This document shows positions 32,955 to 44,051 of a DNA stretch of 64,000 nt, piece after piece. The position numbers were made by a program, and so were the translations under genes. The notes below the pieces were generated by a model. It did not search any database, had not been told where the DNA came from, and worked only from the letters and a program-made list of their open reading frames with translations. The stretch comes from Oegoconia quadripuncta (lineage: Eukaryota > Arthropoda > Insecta > Lepidoptera > Autostichidae): positions 7,381,001-7,445,000 of the forward strand of contig OX438748.1 of the NCBI GenBank assembly GCA_949316235.1, written 5' to 3'. The stretch's first letter is position 1. Each line of letters starts with the position of its first letter.

Positions 32955-33086
32955 AATGAAAACATGCATAACTCGGGTACGCATGTCCGTATTCATCATA
33001 CAAACATATGCCCAGCGGGATTAGATCCTGCGACCTTTTAGTATAGTAGTTAAGGTTTCTAACCAAAACACTAAAACGATCGTCAA
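32955..33086 (-). mobile_element. SINE-A head half (minus)
   Basis: ACATGCATAACTCGGGTACG, then CCCAGCGGGATTAGATCCTG, then CGACCTTTTAGTATAGTAGT and CCAAAACACTAAAACGATCG match the tRNA-like head plus the start of the body. The B box is mutated (GGATCTAATCC on the minus strand). Confidence 0.65.
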
Positions 33087-33089
33087 ACC

Positions 33090-33830
33090 GTTGTCTATTT
33101 TTGTGTCTGTCTGAGGCATTATAGCAGCTATATACAGCAAATGTTATCAGTAATAAAATAATTATATTTCAAAGTCGCGAGAATTTACAAAATTGACAAT
33201 ATTACATATGCCGTATTGTTTCTGGCACATAAAAAGAATTGAACCAAACCGTCTTTTCGGTGGGTGTCGTAAATGATGACTAAGGGACCTTACACTAAAA
33301 ATATCTAGACTACAGATAGACTTGAATATTTCAACGGTGAGTGGCGCCCTTCCCACGTATGCTTTTTACCTTTACTTGGAAAACTGAACCGCGAATGCTA
33401 TTTAAGCTTTTAGTTTGAAACACCCAAACGCTTATGTTTGGAATATCACTGACCACCCCGTTTGAGATACAGGTCATGACAATACGTACATATGTATGTT
33501 ATTAATTATAATAGCAAACTAGGCTCGCATTCGACCTTAATATCAATAGACGGAAAATTAAAGCACGTGGAGACGAAAATAGCTAAGCTTTGGCCTTGAC
33601 AATGTTATTGGGTTCATAAGATATTGAAACATTTTAGTTTAAACAATGAAGGGCAAATATGTAGAAAATAGGTCGTCGCTATTATCCAAAGATGTTTGTT
33701 ACTCAAAAAGATTCACTAATAGGAAATACCGAAATATTTCAAGAAATACCCTTTTTGCCTCTTAGAAGCTAAGTCGTCCAAAAGGTTTGGTGTAAGTTAG
33801 AAAATGTTAGCAAGTAATTAAAATATATTG
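33090..33830. other. Mostly unassigned; repeat K fragment
   Basis: At 33410-33482, TTTGAAACACCCAAACGCTT, then ATGTTTGGAATATCACTGAC is the right part of repeat K. The rest shows nothing. Confidence 0.45.
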
Positions 33831-33837
33831 TTACTAT

Positions 33838-34018
33838 CTTTTCGCCCGCGACTTCGGCCGCATGGAGTTACTTTATCGCGGAGTTATTAAGGATAAAAAT
33901 TAGCTTATGTTCTTCTACGGGTCCCAAGCTACCTCGCTGACAATTATCAATATGATCGGTTTAATAATTTAGCCGTGAAAGCCGGACAGACAGACGTTCG
34001 CCTTTGTAATATTATTAT
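33838..34018 (-). mobile_element. Non-autonomous Helitron-like element, copy 3
   Basis: Minus-strand reading: TAATATTACAAAGGCGAACG at the 5' side; GCGGCCGAAGTCGCGGGCGA, then AAAGATAGTA at the 3' side. The middle is more diverged than in copies 1, 2 and 4. Confidence 0.6.
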
Positions 34019-34059
34019 GGATGTGGATTTATAGAAAATAATACAATATGTTTTTAACG

Positions 34060-34230
34060 ACATTTGTTGAGTTCATTGTAATGCTTCTTAACCTTTGGGT
34101 TGCCTGGAAGAGAGCGCTTTTAGTGATAAGGAAGCCAAATTGTACTATCCCCTTTTTCTTACATTGTACTTTGTTTTCTTTGTTGTACAACAAAGAATAT
34201 TTTGTTGTTGTTATTGTTGTACTCGACATT
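34060..34230 (+). repeat. LINE 3' tail (CR1/Jockey type)
   Basis: TAACCTTTGGGTTGCCTGGA, then AGAGCGCTTTTAGTGATAAG, then TTGTACTTTGTTTTCTTTGT matches the 3' end after the 37.5-kb LINE (GGTTGTCTGGTAGAAATCGC, then TTAATAGCGATAAGACCGCC). No coding part. Confidence 0.6.
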
Positions 34231-34234
34231 ACTA

Positions 34235-34818
34235 AGTCGCGTCAGAACCCTTTATACCGCCTCCATGCCTAATGTTAATAAAACCAAAAATTAACCTCAA
34301 AAATCGAAGTTTTACTTTTAAATACTCGTTTTATTTGTGCTACCATACTCGACAACCAAATTTTAATTGTCTACGTAAAATAGTTTCTCAAATAAAAGAC
34401 CATGACAACGGATAGACACCGAAGTGATTCCATAATATACCGTCTTGCCATTTTTGTTCGAAACCCTAAAAATAGTTTTTCTTTCATTTCTGTAATTAGA
34501 TTGCTCGAATCAAATAGAAAAAAAAAACTGTCACCACTCGGCCTCTAATGATTTAAACCACATTGTAACTCGAAGTAATAGAATGGATTAGAGCCATTTA
34601 CCCCGCAGATCTGAAATTGACAGGCTACGTAATACAGTAAAGTAATACGTTCATTTGAGAAGATTTGCCGCCTTACTTCGGGGGTGAATTGGATTTCAAG
34701 ATGAAACATAATTTTAGGACAAGATAATGATTACAAGAGAATGTTAGAACCTATTTTGTTTAAAGTGAAATCGTGACAGTAAATCATAATTATGTAAAAG
34801 CAATGCCATTTTCAATAT
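34235..34818. other. Nothing recognised
   Basis: No repeat or frame could be supported. Confidence 0.35.
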
Positions 34819-34825
34819 GTGCATA

Positions 34826-35010
34826 GTATAATACAAAATCGCCATCTGTATTTGTCCATTTCTTTGACCGAGGAACGGTTGATCGAAGCCGAGTACATTG
34901 CGGAGTGTGTTCATCTTTAAAATTTTTAATTAAAACCAAGTGCGCAATGTACTCTGCTTTCGATCAACCGTTCTTCGGTTAAACGTTTTTCGGGGTAGTG
35001 TATTATACAT
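34826..35010. mobile_element. Inverted-repeat element (~185 bp)
   Basis: The left arm GAGGAACGGTTGATCGAAGC, then CGAGTACATTGCG is mirrored by CGCAATGTACTCTGC, then TTTCGATCAACCGTTCTTCG. An AT-rich centre (AAAATTTTTAATTAAAA) lies between. Outside the main arms, AGTATAATAC and GTATTATACATTCG are again complementary. The core arms are about 48 bp. Confidence 0.7.
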
Positions 35011-35029
35011 TCGTTTCTATGCTTCGACT

Positions 35030-35344
35030 ACTTCGACCACATCGTCACCTTCCAACAGGTGAGATTGTGGTCAATCGCGAATCCAGTCAATCTTAAAAAA
35101 AAACCTGTGTGCGAAGTGCGTGTTTTGTCTCGTTTTTAACTTTAACTGTCGCGTTCGCGTTTACGCAAAAAGTATCTATGAAAAAAATCGTTTTGCAAAC
35201 TATCCGCCAGAGGCGCTGCACATTTCTTCATACAAATCGTCACTTAAAGGTGAGCGCGGTAGTAAAATTAAGTCGAAACAAAACTCACACTCCGCCCTCT
35301 GTTTCGACCTAGTGAAACGCCGAGCATGGACCTCTCCATTGTTC
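35030..35344. other. Overlapping unassigned frames
   Basis: Two plus frames of 67 and 77 codons overlap here in different phases (35109 and 35120) and neither shows a domain. Chance open reading is the simplest reading. Confidence 0.3.
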
Positions 35345-35402
35345 GTTGCATAACTATGCTATGATATGAGTCCCATAGTGAGAGACCACGTTTTAGTGTC
35401 AT
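35345..35402 (-). pseudogene. RTE LINE scrap (TKTWSLTMGLIS)
   Basis: The minus strand reads ACACTAAAACGTGGTCTCTC, then ACTATGGGACTCAT, the same block as at 23245 and 26775. Confidence 0.6.
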
Positions 35403-35422
35403 AATTACTGGTATTATGTATA

Positions 35423-35680
35423 ACCCCCGATGCAAAAAGAGGGGTATTAAAAGTTTGACAGCTATGTGTTTATGTCTGTCAGTCTGAGGCACCGTAGCTC
35501 TTAAACAGATAAACCGATTTGGATGCAGTTTTTTTTTATTTAAAAGTAGGTTTTCTATCGGTGTTTCTTATACATGTTAAAACATATATAAGATTTTGAT
35601 AAATCAAAATCGGTTCCGCCGTTTTGCTTTAACCGCTTGTTTTCTCGGGGATTTTCGAAATTTTCAATTTATAATTGTTT
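35423..35680 (+). repeat. Repeat M-related copy (longest)
   Basis: ACCCCCGATGCAAAAAGAGG, then GTATTAAAAGTTTGACAGCT, then GAGGCACCGTAGCTCTTAAA, then AAACCGATTTGGATGCAG, then CAAAATCGGTTCCGCCGTTT and CTCGGGGATTTTCGAAATTT. I recall this as a common lepidopteran non-autonomous repeat; its class is unclear. Confidence 0.6.
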
Positions 35681-36129
35681 CTGATTATTTAACAAAGCCT
35701 CTTACAATTTATGAATAAATATATTTTCAATTTCAAATAATTGTAGCAATGTACCTACAGCGTAAGTATTGCATTTCCCACTATATTATAATATATCGCA
35801 TGGTATATTCGCCCAGTTATACATATTTTCCACTTAACCTGTAATGATAATGAAACCAAAACAAAACCTTGGATTAAATGAGGTTTCAGCAAAAATCGTC
35901 AGCAACTCCAAGTAGCAACGACGTGATCCCCATTACCATAATTACTTCAATTAACTTGGAGTCGAGTAAACAACGCTTGTTATGGTGGAATGTTCGTCCC
36001 CATTTATTTCACGGTCATTTTCACTACGTAGATATATATCTACAAGTGCGGAAATAGACTACATGTGCGGAACAAGTCACTCTTTCGGAAGGGTGCAATA
36101 ATATTAGAAGTAAGAGGTAATAATTTAAA

Positions 36130-36215
36130 AGCATGGGACTGGAATCCATTATCTAGTAGCCACGGTATATTCTGTGGCTTAGCCTAATTTGAAACTAGAT
36201 AAGTGTCTTATATAT
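36130..36215 (+). mobile_element. SINE-B tail fragment
   Basis: ATCCATTATCTAGTAGCCAC, then GCTTAGCCTAATTTGAAACT and AGATAAGTGTC match the SINE-B tail with changes. Confidence 0.5.
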
Positions 36216-36433
36216 TTAAACAACAGTCGAGAAGGAGGTAGGGAGACCAAAAAACGGTCATTATGGAATTAAATAGAAAAAAAAATATCAATTCCGTACG
36301 CGTACTGTAACCACCTTTACGACTAACCCTGTGTATTTAATTAATATATCTAGATCTATTAGCAAATGTATTTTTAATTGTAGGTATGTTATGGACAGAT
36401 TAAATATCAATTTGCAATATTAATAATAAAAAT

Positions 36434-36621
36434 GACGACCTATTTGTTGTAGTGGTTAAAAACACTGACTGCTATACCAAAAGATCACGGATTCGAATCC
36501 CGCTCAACGCGTTTGTATGACGATTAGTTATGGGTATCCGAGTTATGGATGTTTTCATTTATAATATGTATATATTCATAAATAATTCATTTATGTAGTA
36601 TATTAACCATCTGTTATCCAC
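36434..36621 (+). mobile_element. SINE-A copy
   Basis: The head GACCTATTTGTTGTAGTGGT, then GCTATACCAAAAGATCACGG and ATTCGAATCCCGC; the body CCGAGTTATGGATG; the tail ends at TTAACCATCTGTTATCCAC, short of the GATGGCGC part. It abuts the long-TIR element. Confidence 0.8.
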
Positions 36622-37053
36622 AAAAAAAACCTACCCCCGTAGCACGAAGAATATGCTACAATACGATGTCCTTGTTGTATATCCATCTTTGTCACTTCTA
36701 CATAGGCTGTTCTGTTCTAGAACTTTCAATGACTTTTAGGGTAATCTCGTTCACTCCAGGATGATTTCGAACCATAGAAAGTACTTTCTCAAAACGTTGG
36801 TACTGTGTCGTCGTTGGTACCTTGTTGATAACCAGACGACATTGTTGAACGTTACAGTTTTTGCAAAAAATTCTAGCTAATAAATTCAGTAATTAAAAGA
36901 GTCTATGAACATAATATGTTTGTTAATTCCGTGTTAACCAGCCTGCATAGCATGACATCGTATGTCGCGCGCGACAATATTAAAGGACAAATATGATCTC
37001 GCGCGAAAAAGTACTTTCTATGGTCCGAAATCATCATGGAATGAACGATATCT

Positions 37054-37890
37054 ACTAGATTAGACTACGCTGACTGTTGTTATCCAGATTTAACTGTTGA
37101 GCTGACTAACAAGCTTGAACGACTACAAAACCTGGCTATTCGGTTCATCTATGGCCTACGTAAATATGACCACGTATCTTCTTATCGAAACCAGCTGAAA
37201 TGGCTTTCTGTATGTCAACGCAGAAATCTCCACTTTCTTTCACTCCTCTACTCCGTTCTGTTTAACCCGGAGACTCCTATGTATTTAAAACAACGCTTCC
37301 TATTTCTTTCTTCCACACACAGTCTCCCCCTTCGTTCGTCCGATAACCTTCGGCTTTATGTTCCCCCCAATACGTCCAATTACTATAGCAAATCTTATAC
37401 TCTGCAAGCAATCCGTCTATGGAACGCTCTTCCCGAGTCTATACGTCGTGCACAATCATCATTTACTTTTAGAGCACAAGTCAAGGCACATTTTCTAGCG
37501 TCTTGACTGTTGCCATCCATTATTTTCTTTGTTTGGTGTCACATATATTGTATATGTATGTATGATAATTTATCACTATATATGTAGGTATATTTTACAC
37601 TATCATTGCATGTAAGTTGATGTTCATATCTAATGTATGTATGTTTATATCTATTGTTTGGTATCTATTATTTTATATATATATTTTTTAAATCATTGGT
37701 GCACAAACCTACTTGCTTTTATCCCGTTCTACTTTTTTTCCCTCTACCCAAAGGTTGTCTGGTAGAAATCGCTTAATAGCGATAAGACCGCCTGGTTGTA
37801 CAATTATAATTTTTTTTTTTTTTGAAGCTATATTAAGAAGTGTATTGTAGAATTTTGTGCAATAAAGTGTACTTGCTTGATTGATTGATT
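37054..37890 (+). mobile_element. CR1/Jockey-type LINE, 5'-truncated, with target duplication
   Basis: GATATCT at 37047-37053 and at 37891-37897 flanks the insertion. It holds the RT C-terminal region and a 3' UTR (TCTGGTAGAAATCGCTTAAT, then AGCGATAAGACCGCC, then AATAAAGTGT) ending in GATT repeats. It interrupts the right arm of the long-TIR element, so it is younger than that element. Confidence 0.8.
37060..37506 (+). pseudogene. LINE RT C-terminal region, 148 codons
   Basis: One open frame starts LDYADCCYPDLTVELTNKLE, passes RLQNLAIRFIYGLRKYDHVS and RLWNALPESIRRAQS, and ends VKAHFLAS before a stop. This is the segment that follows the reverse-transcriptase core in CR1/Jockey-group LINEs. 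The polymerase core and endonuclease are missing. Intact reading over 148 codons suggests a fairly recent insertion. It belongs to a different family from the 30.3-kb LINE. Confidence 0.8.
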
Positions 37891-38009
37891 GATATCTTTC
37901 TAAAAGCCATCGTAAGTTCTAGAACAGAACAGTCTGGATAGGAGTGACAAAGATGGACATAGTCCAACAAGGACATCGTATTGAAGCAAATTCTTCGGGG
38001 TACATCAAC

Positions 38010-39840
38010 GGTACATCAACGAATGCCGATCGAAGATCTCAACCAACATGAAAGCCTTCTACTATTTTTTCCTTGATGTTAAGTGTCTTATCTGACACAA
38101 TTTATTTCGTTTACCAAAAAATACTTCTTAGAAAATCCCCTTATGCGAATTCGACCTATTCTTTTATATTTTTTACATTGTTGTTATAAACCATTTCAAT
38201 GGTATACAAAGTAGCGTTTTATCTATTTGACATTCTATCAGGATACTGCGACAGTACCTCGATACATAGTATCCCCTTATAACAATCACACATAAAAGTA
38301 CAATGTAAGCCATACCCTCTTCTTAGTAAGGCACGCTGCACACAATCGCCAAATTGGAGTACATTAATAATAAACACTAACTTAATTAATAATAAATAAT
38401 AAAACATTAATTTATGTAGTTTTGTTATTTGTGCAATACCTATAGAGTATTTCATTGATTGATTAATTTACCGATCGATTTCCACATCGATCAATAAGTT
38501 CAAACAACAAACTCGATTATTCCAGGTTCTGGTTCCAGGTTATGACACAAATGAATTACATCCTAAGACTTATGAAGTCAACAACTATTACAACACACTA
38601 TCAAATAAGTTATTTTTAATCAGTAACCATAGATAATCCCTACTGTTGTTTTACATTATTCAAATGACCTAACCTCTTATACGTCTTAACCTCTTATACT
38701 ATTTTCAGTTAGTCGATAATTGTGACACGTTTTGGGATACCGTATCAGACACAATAGAATTTTTATTGTTATAAAGTCGAAACTCAAGTTGTGTCCCTTA
38801 ACATAATTATATTCTTATAAGTTTTATGTAATGATTATTTATGGCTGGTGATACTCTTCTATGGGGAAGGGCACTGTATGAAGGGCTGAAATACAGGTTT
38901 TTCAACCTAGTTCGGCAACAGAGACTATATTATTAACATAAAAATTAACTAGCTTAACTTAGATTATAAGATATAACTGTAAACATAGGCCGAGCTGAAA
39001 TTTAGGAACAATTAGAAAAAATAGCCGACAAAGCAAGAGATACAAGGAATGTGTGTGATTGCAAGTTCTTGGCCGCGAGGCGTTCGCATCTACCTACATA
39101 AGGAATATCTTGAACCTTGACTACTTCTCTATTCCCTCTACATTATATCCTAAGACTTATGAAGACAATAAACTTGGCAGTAAGAAGGATCAGAAGCAAG
39201 GATAGTACTCAAAGATTTCTATTGGATTGAAAACATTGGGTAACGTGCACACATGCGTTAGACTCCATGGTGAACTTAAGATAACCAATAGACACTACTA
39301 CACATCTTATTATACATTGCTCTACCATAATAGAACAAGTATAGTAATGCTGACGAACGGCTTAAATTTCAGTACACCTCTATTTTTGAAATATTTGACT
39401 AAATACCCAATATTTAATTTCAAATGAAATAGCATTTGATAAGTCCCATTAGGAGTTATTGGAATTCAAAATACTGGTATCTGCATTTAATAATAAAACA
39501 AGCGAAATGCCCAAATGTCAAATTGATTGTGGATAATTTATCAACCTAGCGCTCAAAAAGCGTCGAATGGACGAAAATGCCTCGACAATTGGATAGAAAA
39601 TTGGAAACTGTCTAGCGAAATGGGGTGCGTCATAAATTCTGGCGATAAAAAGGTAGTCAGTCAGAATGCCATTAAAAAGCTCAATTTACGTCCAAGAGAC
39701 CATCACGGCATATACTCGGAGTAATTATATAATTCTAATCTATAGTTCTTTGAAATTCAGTTTTACTATTAGACAAATAAGTGCTACATTAAAAATACTT
39801 TAAAAACAAGCGATTAATACTTCATCATGATTATCACTTA
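38010..39840. other. Unassigned
   Basis: ATCCTAAGACTTATGAAG occurs at 38560 and 39148, the only internal echo. The frames of 65-78 codons (38219, 39227, 39527) have no motif. ATCGAT-TTCCAC-ATCGAT near 38478 is a small hairpin. Confidence 0.35.
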
Positions 39841-39845
39841 TCATT

Positions 39846-40170
39846 CTAGTACAAAAACATAAAGTTCATCAAGGAGTTCCAGTGGCAATCTTCTGGTTCC
39901 ATCTTCAAATTCTCGTCATTATGTGTAATGGAAAGTGCTCATGGTATCAAAACAAACTAGCCCAAATTCGACTACCTTGCCATTTACCATCAGGAAGTTC
40001 CAGTCCCTACAGCGCGGCTCCATCATCAGATCAGCTCGATGGAACCATAATATTGCATTGTCATCGAACGTACATAAATTTGCTAAATTTCAACTCAATC
40101 AGAAACCAACAAGTGCTACAAAAATGCTTTGCAAATTTTGAAACGGACAACTTACAACAAAACATTGCAA
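39846..40170 (+). repeat. Dispersed repeat U with an internal ~119-bp echo
   Basis: CATCAAGGAGTTCCAGTGGC, then CTTCTGGTTCCATC at 39867 is echoed by CATCAGGAAGTTCCAGTCCC, then GCGCGGCTCCATCATCAGAT at about 39988. It continues AGCTCGATGGAACCATAATA, then TTGCATTGTCATCG. I recall this sequence as a lepidopteran dispersed repeat. The overlapping 97- and 68-codon frames are therefore not genes. Confidence 0.55.
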
Positions 40171-40199
40171 ACTAAATTAAAGCTTGTAAAAAGGATTTA

Positions 40200-42155
40200 T
40201 CTTCATTAAAACGTTTATTATTTTTAATTTAAATGATCTCATAACGTTTAGAAATCGTGATAACATCGACTTTAAAAGCTTTACGTCCTACTGGGACACA
40301 ATTTCCAGTCCCTAGTTGAGAGCGTTGGCTACTATTTATCGAGCCCTCCAAAGCGTAAAAAAGCTCATAAAACAATACCACTGATGGCTGTTCATCCAAG
40401 GACTGACCACGCCAAACATTGTTTAACTTCACTAATAGAAAACGATTTTACATGACTGTAGAAAACCAATAATTATATTATCCAGAATACATCCATGTTA
40501 AAAGCTAAACAACTTCGAAACCTTTACCGGCTTCCATTAAGCAAGGCTAAAGAACACCTCGCAACTATATTCAAAAATCCCGTTTACAAATTCGTCCAGT
40601 CTCGGTTTGGTTACAAAGCCAAAAACAGATATAGATTTCAACCTTATAATACATCTGTGTTTACGTCGGGAGTTAAAAAATGCTCCAAAACAAAAAACAC
40701 TCGAAAAACATTATCCACTTTAGTCGGGTAAGAAAACCTAAATGTGATTCAGCCAACATACTGAACAAGATCAAGTAGTTATAGGTTATTGATGAATCAG
40801 GTGTTACCCTCCGATTAGATTTCTCACATACTCGCACTGAAATTGGTGTAGAAAGATATTTAGTGCAATTCCTTCCAGTGACGTTGGGTAGCGGCATTTC
40901 CAATATCTCCGTAACTCCTGAGAGCAATACCGGCTGCTTTTATTTGAAAAGTTCCTCCTTTTCCTTGTTACTAGAGAATATTCTCAAAGTGCTTCTTACA
41001 AGTCTCACGTCTGGTTTTAACACTTTCTTTAAGTTACAAGTTGCGGTATTAGGTTCACCGCTTTATATTTTATTTCAACAACTTATCTTGAAGTTAAAAT
41101 CCATTTCATTTATTTCTTTACGACGGAAACGCGACTGCTGTTTTAAGGTTACATTGTACCTAACTTATCTGACCTGATAAGTAACTAATGCATGAATTAC
41201 TCAGAAATGGTCGTATTTCATTCTATAGTTCTAACTTAACGGGCTTTACTCTAGTCGCAGTAATTAACACATTCGCGCGAACAATATTATTTATTTTTTT
41301 TAGTAATCATGATTCACCTCTTGCCATCTGTAGTCACCGCTGCAATAATCAAGACTAGTGTCTGCTTGTGCTGATTTTGCTTAATTTTCAGAGTGATTCA
41401 GTGACACCGCTCCTCTACATATATGTATGTAATTTCATTATTTGTATCTGATATGTAGATTGGTTAGAGCATAAGCCATTATGTTAGGATGATTCGAAAA
41501 CCGGTCGATGTATCGTTCATATATTTAACTATTTCCTATCAGACTGCATTTACAGGTCTTGCTATTTACTGAAAATCAATGAAAAACAGAAAGTAATCTA
41601 ATCTGCCACTAAGTACTAAAGGTTAACGGTTATTTTTTTATATAAAGAAAATAACGTTACCCTCGATACGGTGATGTTTTTGGTTAGGCCACTTCTTTTT
41701 TTTTGGATATCTTGGCGCATTTCAGGTCAAGTGAAATAGCTTTAATGACTCAAATAATTCAACTTTTGATGACCAACATAACAGAAACCATTGGAGATTT
41801 TAACAAAAGTAGATTAAGTAGAGAACGCCGCATCCAAGGCCATAACTACTTTAATAGCAACACTCAACGGTAGTGTTTCGCCGGAAGCATTTAAACCGAG
41901 TTTAATTTGGAAATTAATTGTGAACGGAAGTTATACTTAGACAGATGAGATTTGACTAAGGCAGACAAACAGATCTCTGTATTAATATTTATCATAACAA
42001 AGACGACATTACAGTGAAATTGAATGTTTTCATTAATAACAGTCAAATTAAGCCTAGTTACAAAGCCTGCACAATGTCTTCTTGTTCAAAACACTGCGGT
42101 ATTCAATGTACTCAATGTGTGTTACCAGCAATCATACGAAAGCCCAAGATCACAC
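40200..42155. other. Unassigned
   Basis: Frames of 78 (40495), 84 (40673, minus) and 104 codons (40863) carry no recognisable domain. A repeat-M-like scrap (CATGTTAAAAGCTAAACAAC) is at 40493. A hairpin TAACGGTTATTTT/GAAAATAACGTTA lies near 41627-41660. Confidence 0.35.
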
Positions 42156-42159
42156 ATTG

Positions 42160-42285
42160 ATGAAGAGATAAATGCTCAACGCTTCATTACAAGATTGAAT
42201 TAGGAAGAAGAGATCCGTAGAATAAAAGTTATCGACAGCCCAGCGGATTAGTAAGTTGAAATGGTAGTGGGCGCTCTATGCGCCC
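42160..42285 (+). pseudogene. RTE LINE scrap
   Basis: ATTGAATTAGGAAGAAGAGA, then TCCGTAGAATAAAAGTTATC, then CAGCCCAGCGGATTAGTAAG, then AATGGTAGTGGGCGC follows the RTE block EEIRRRTKVTDIAQR and LKWQWAG with lesions. Confidence 0.6.
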
Positions 42286-42900
42286 GACCCACAAATGTGT
42301 ATACAGCCACATGTACATAGATAAGCCATACCTACACGCGACATCGACTAAACCAACGCTTTAATGCAATCCAATTTGTTGTTGCAGTTACCGGGACGTT
42401 AACACGTGTAGGGAACACATTACAACTTTGCACAATACAAACAGTGAGTCTAAGCCCCAGCAAGCTTACTTCACGGTGTAACATAATAGTATGGACACTG
42501 GGTGCTATTTTTATGTTTCGAAGTGCAAGTGTTCTTTCGAGATTGCATTTTAGTTTACCTTTTCATATATAATCCCATTTTCGTTAAAATCTACAATCGC
42601 TGTTGCTGACTACGTTATAGTGCTACGATGTAGCGCTACGACGTAGCGTACGTAGTAAATCGCGTAATAAAGCGAACGAGTATGTCCCGTCTTGAGCAGT
42701 TAAAGTGCAAAGAAAACCGGCCAAATGCTCCGAACTATTAATTATCCATTCAAAATGTTACCTGTAATTTCCGAATTCATGATTTTTGTTTCTGAATTAT
42801 CTGTGCTTATTCTGTTTGACGTAAGCTGGTGGACAGCAATTTTTAAAGATACGTTACACAAAATCAGTGACTATATATTTTTGGAAATTGTATTTTAATA
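42285..42900. other. Unassigned; stacked CTACG palindromes
   Basis: At about 42620-42665, GCTACGATGTAGCGCTACGA, then CGTAGCGTACGTAG is a cluster of overlapping palindromes. Nothing else was recognised. Confidence 0.45.
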
Positions 42901-42904
42901 TTTA

Positions 42905-43060
42905 CAGTAGTCAAATTGATATTTAAAAAACCCCCAAAAAACTATGATGTGATCCAAATATAACCAACTGTATTAAAAGCTAAATATAATCGAAACGGTT
43001 TAACCGATTTACATGAAACATGGCTATTTTATATATAAAAATACACTCAAATCGAACCAC
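42905..43060 (-). repeat. Repeat M copy
   Basis: ATAACCAACTGTATTAAAAG, then CTAAATATAATCGAAACGGT, then TTAACCGATTTACATGAAAC and ATGGCTAT form the longest match to the family core. Confidence 0.62.
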
Positions 43061-43765
43061 GGTACATGAAAGACTGGACACACAGTTATTGGATAGTTTA
43101 TGAGCAATAAATAGCCAACGACGTTGAATCTCCGATAAGTTCGTAGAAAATACATTAAAGACAATATAAATACGATACAAAAATAACTTTAAAATTTATA
43201 TAGATCTATTCTAACACCTCAGAAACATTTTTCGAATGGTCCGACACGCACATAGCCGGTTTTTCTTTAATCTTTATCTTTCAACATTGTTTATCTTAAC
43301 AATTTACATAAAAAAATGATGGATATGCAAAACTCGAGCCATCATAAATTGTAGCTACAGAAGATATACATCATGTAACACCCAATATCACGGCGAAGTT
43401 GGAATGCAGTTCAACCCACAGAACTTGGCTCATCAATCAACTTAACCTCCGCCCAAGCCGTGTTCGTCGCCTTGTACCTGAGTCTGTGCCACTAATAGTA
43501 TTAAGATCCTTTACCATACAGAGTGGTTATTAGAGAGCAGTAAGGGCACCCGGAGAGCTACTGGGAAATATGTTAATGGAGTAAAGTGGTCACTTGAGTT
43601 ATATTCGAATTTTGAAATATTAAAAATATTAATGTCCGTTGATTGCAGCGTGGTTTCCGGCACGAATAATTTTAAACCGAGACATCTCTGTTTATGGGTG
43701 TCGGAAAAGGTGATTTGGGATTTTAGACTGAAGAAACAATCTATAAACTTGTACATTTCGATGGC
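43060..43765. other. Unassigned
   Basis: The 81-codon minus frame at 43511 has no known motif. GCGTGGTTTCCGGCACGAAT at about 43648 looks repeat-like but has no partner here. Confidence 0.3.
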
Positions 43766-43769
43766 GATG

Positions 43770-43940
43770 ATGAACTCACGGGGATGAGGTAACAGGGAGT
43801 ATCACGTGTGCATTTCTGTATATTTGGAAAGGTGACTGTGGATGTTTTTCCAAGCATTACATTTTTAATGTTTGGTATACCCAAACGCTTATCTTTGCGA
43901 TAGCTCTGACCATCCAATTTGGCATAATGGTGATGGATGG
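43770..43940 (+). repeat. Repeat K, copy 2
   Basis: TCACGTGTGCATTTCTGTAT, then CCAAGCATTACATTTTTAAT, then GTTTGGTATACCCAAACGCT, then GACCATCCAATTTGGCATAA. It is the inverse of 12068-12210. Confidence 0.65.
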
Positions 43941-44051
43941 ATAGGTATGATCCTTAGAGAAAACCGTGTGTATTCACTTTTCATTTCTACAATAAGATAC
44001 TTCGTTTGAATAGTATTGCATATTTGCCTTAACATTACATAATCTTGTTCA

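Larger units (their letters stand above)
36635..38002. mobile_element. Long-TIR (foldback-like) element containing a LINE
   Basis: The left arm (36635-36789) and the right arm (37010-37053 plus 37898-38002) are inverted copies: for example CAATACGATGTCCTTGTTG, then ATCCATCTTTGTCACTTCTA, then GTTCTGTTCTAGAAC, then AGTACTTTCT. The arms are about 155 bp. Without the LINE and its duplicated target the element would be about 524 bp. It has no transposase frame. A direct repeat GTACATCAACG x2 follows the right end. The superfamily is unknown. Confidence 0.78.

Noticed and set aside
34028..34272. Paired plus and minus frames with hydrophobic FFLHCTLFSLLYN-like sequence
   Set aside because: The DNA is a T-rich LINE 3' tail, which gives artificial hydrophobic translations.
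39882..40175. Overlapping 97- and 68-codon frames as a possible small gene
   Set aside because: The DNA is a dispersed repeat with an internal ~119-bp echo; frames on the unit are incidental.
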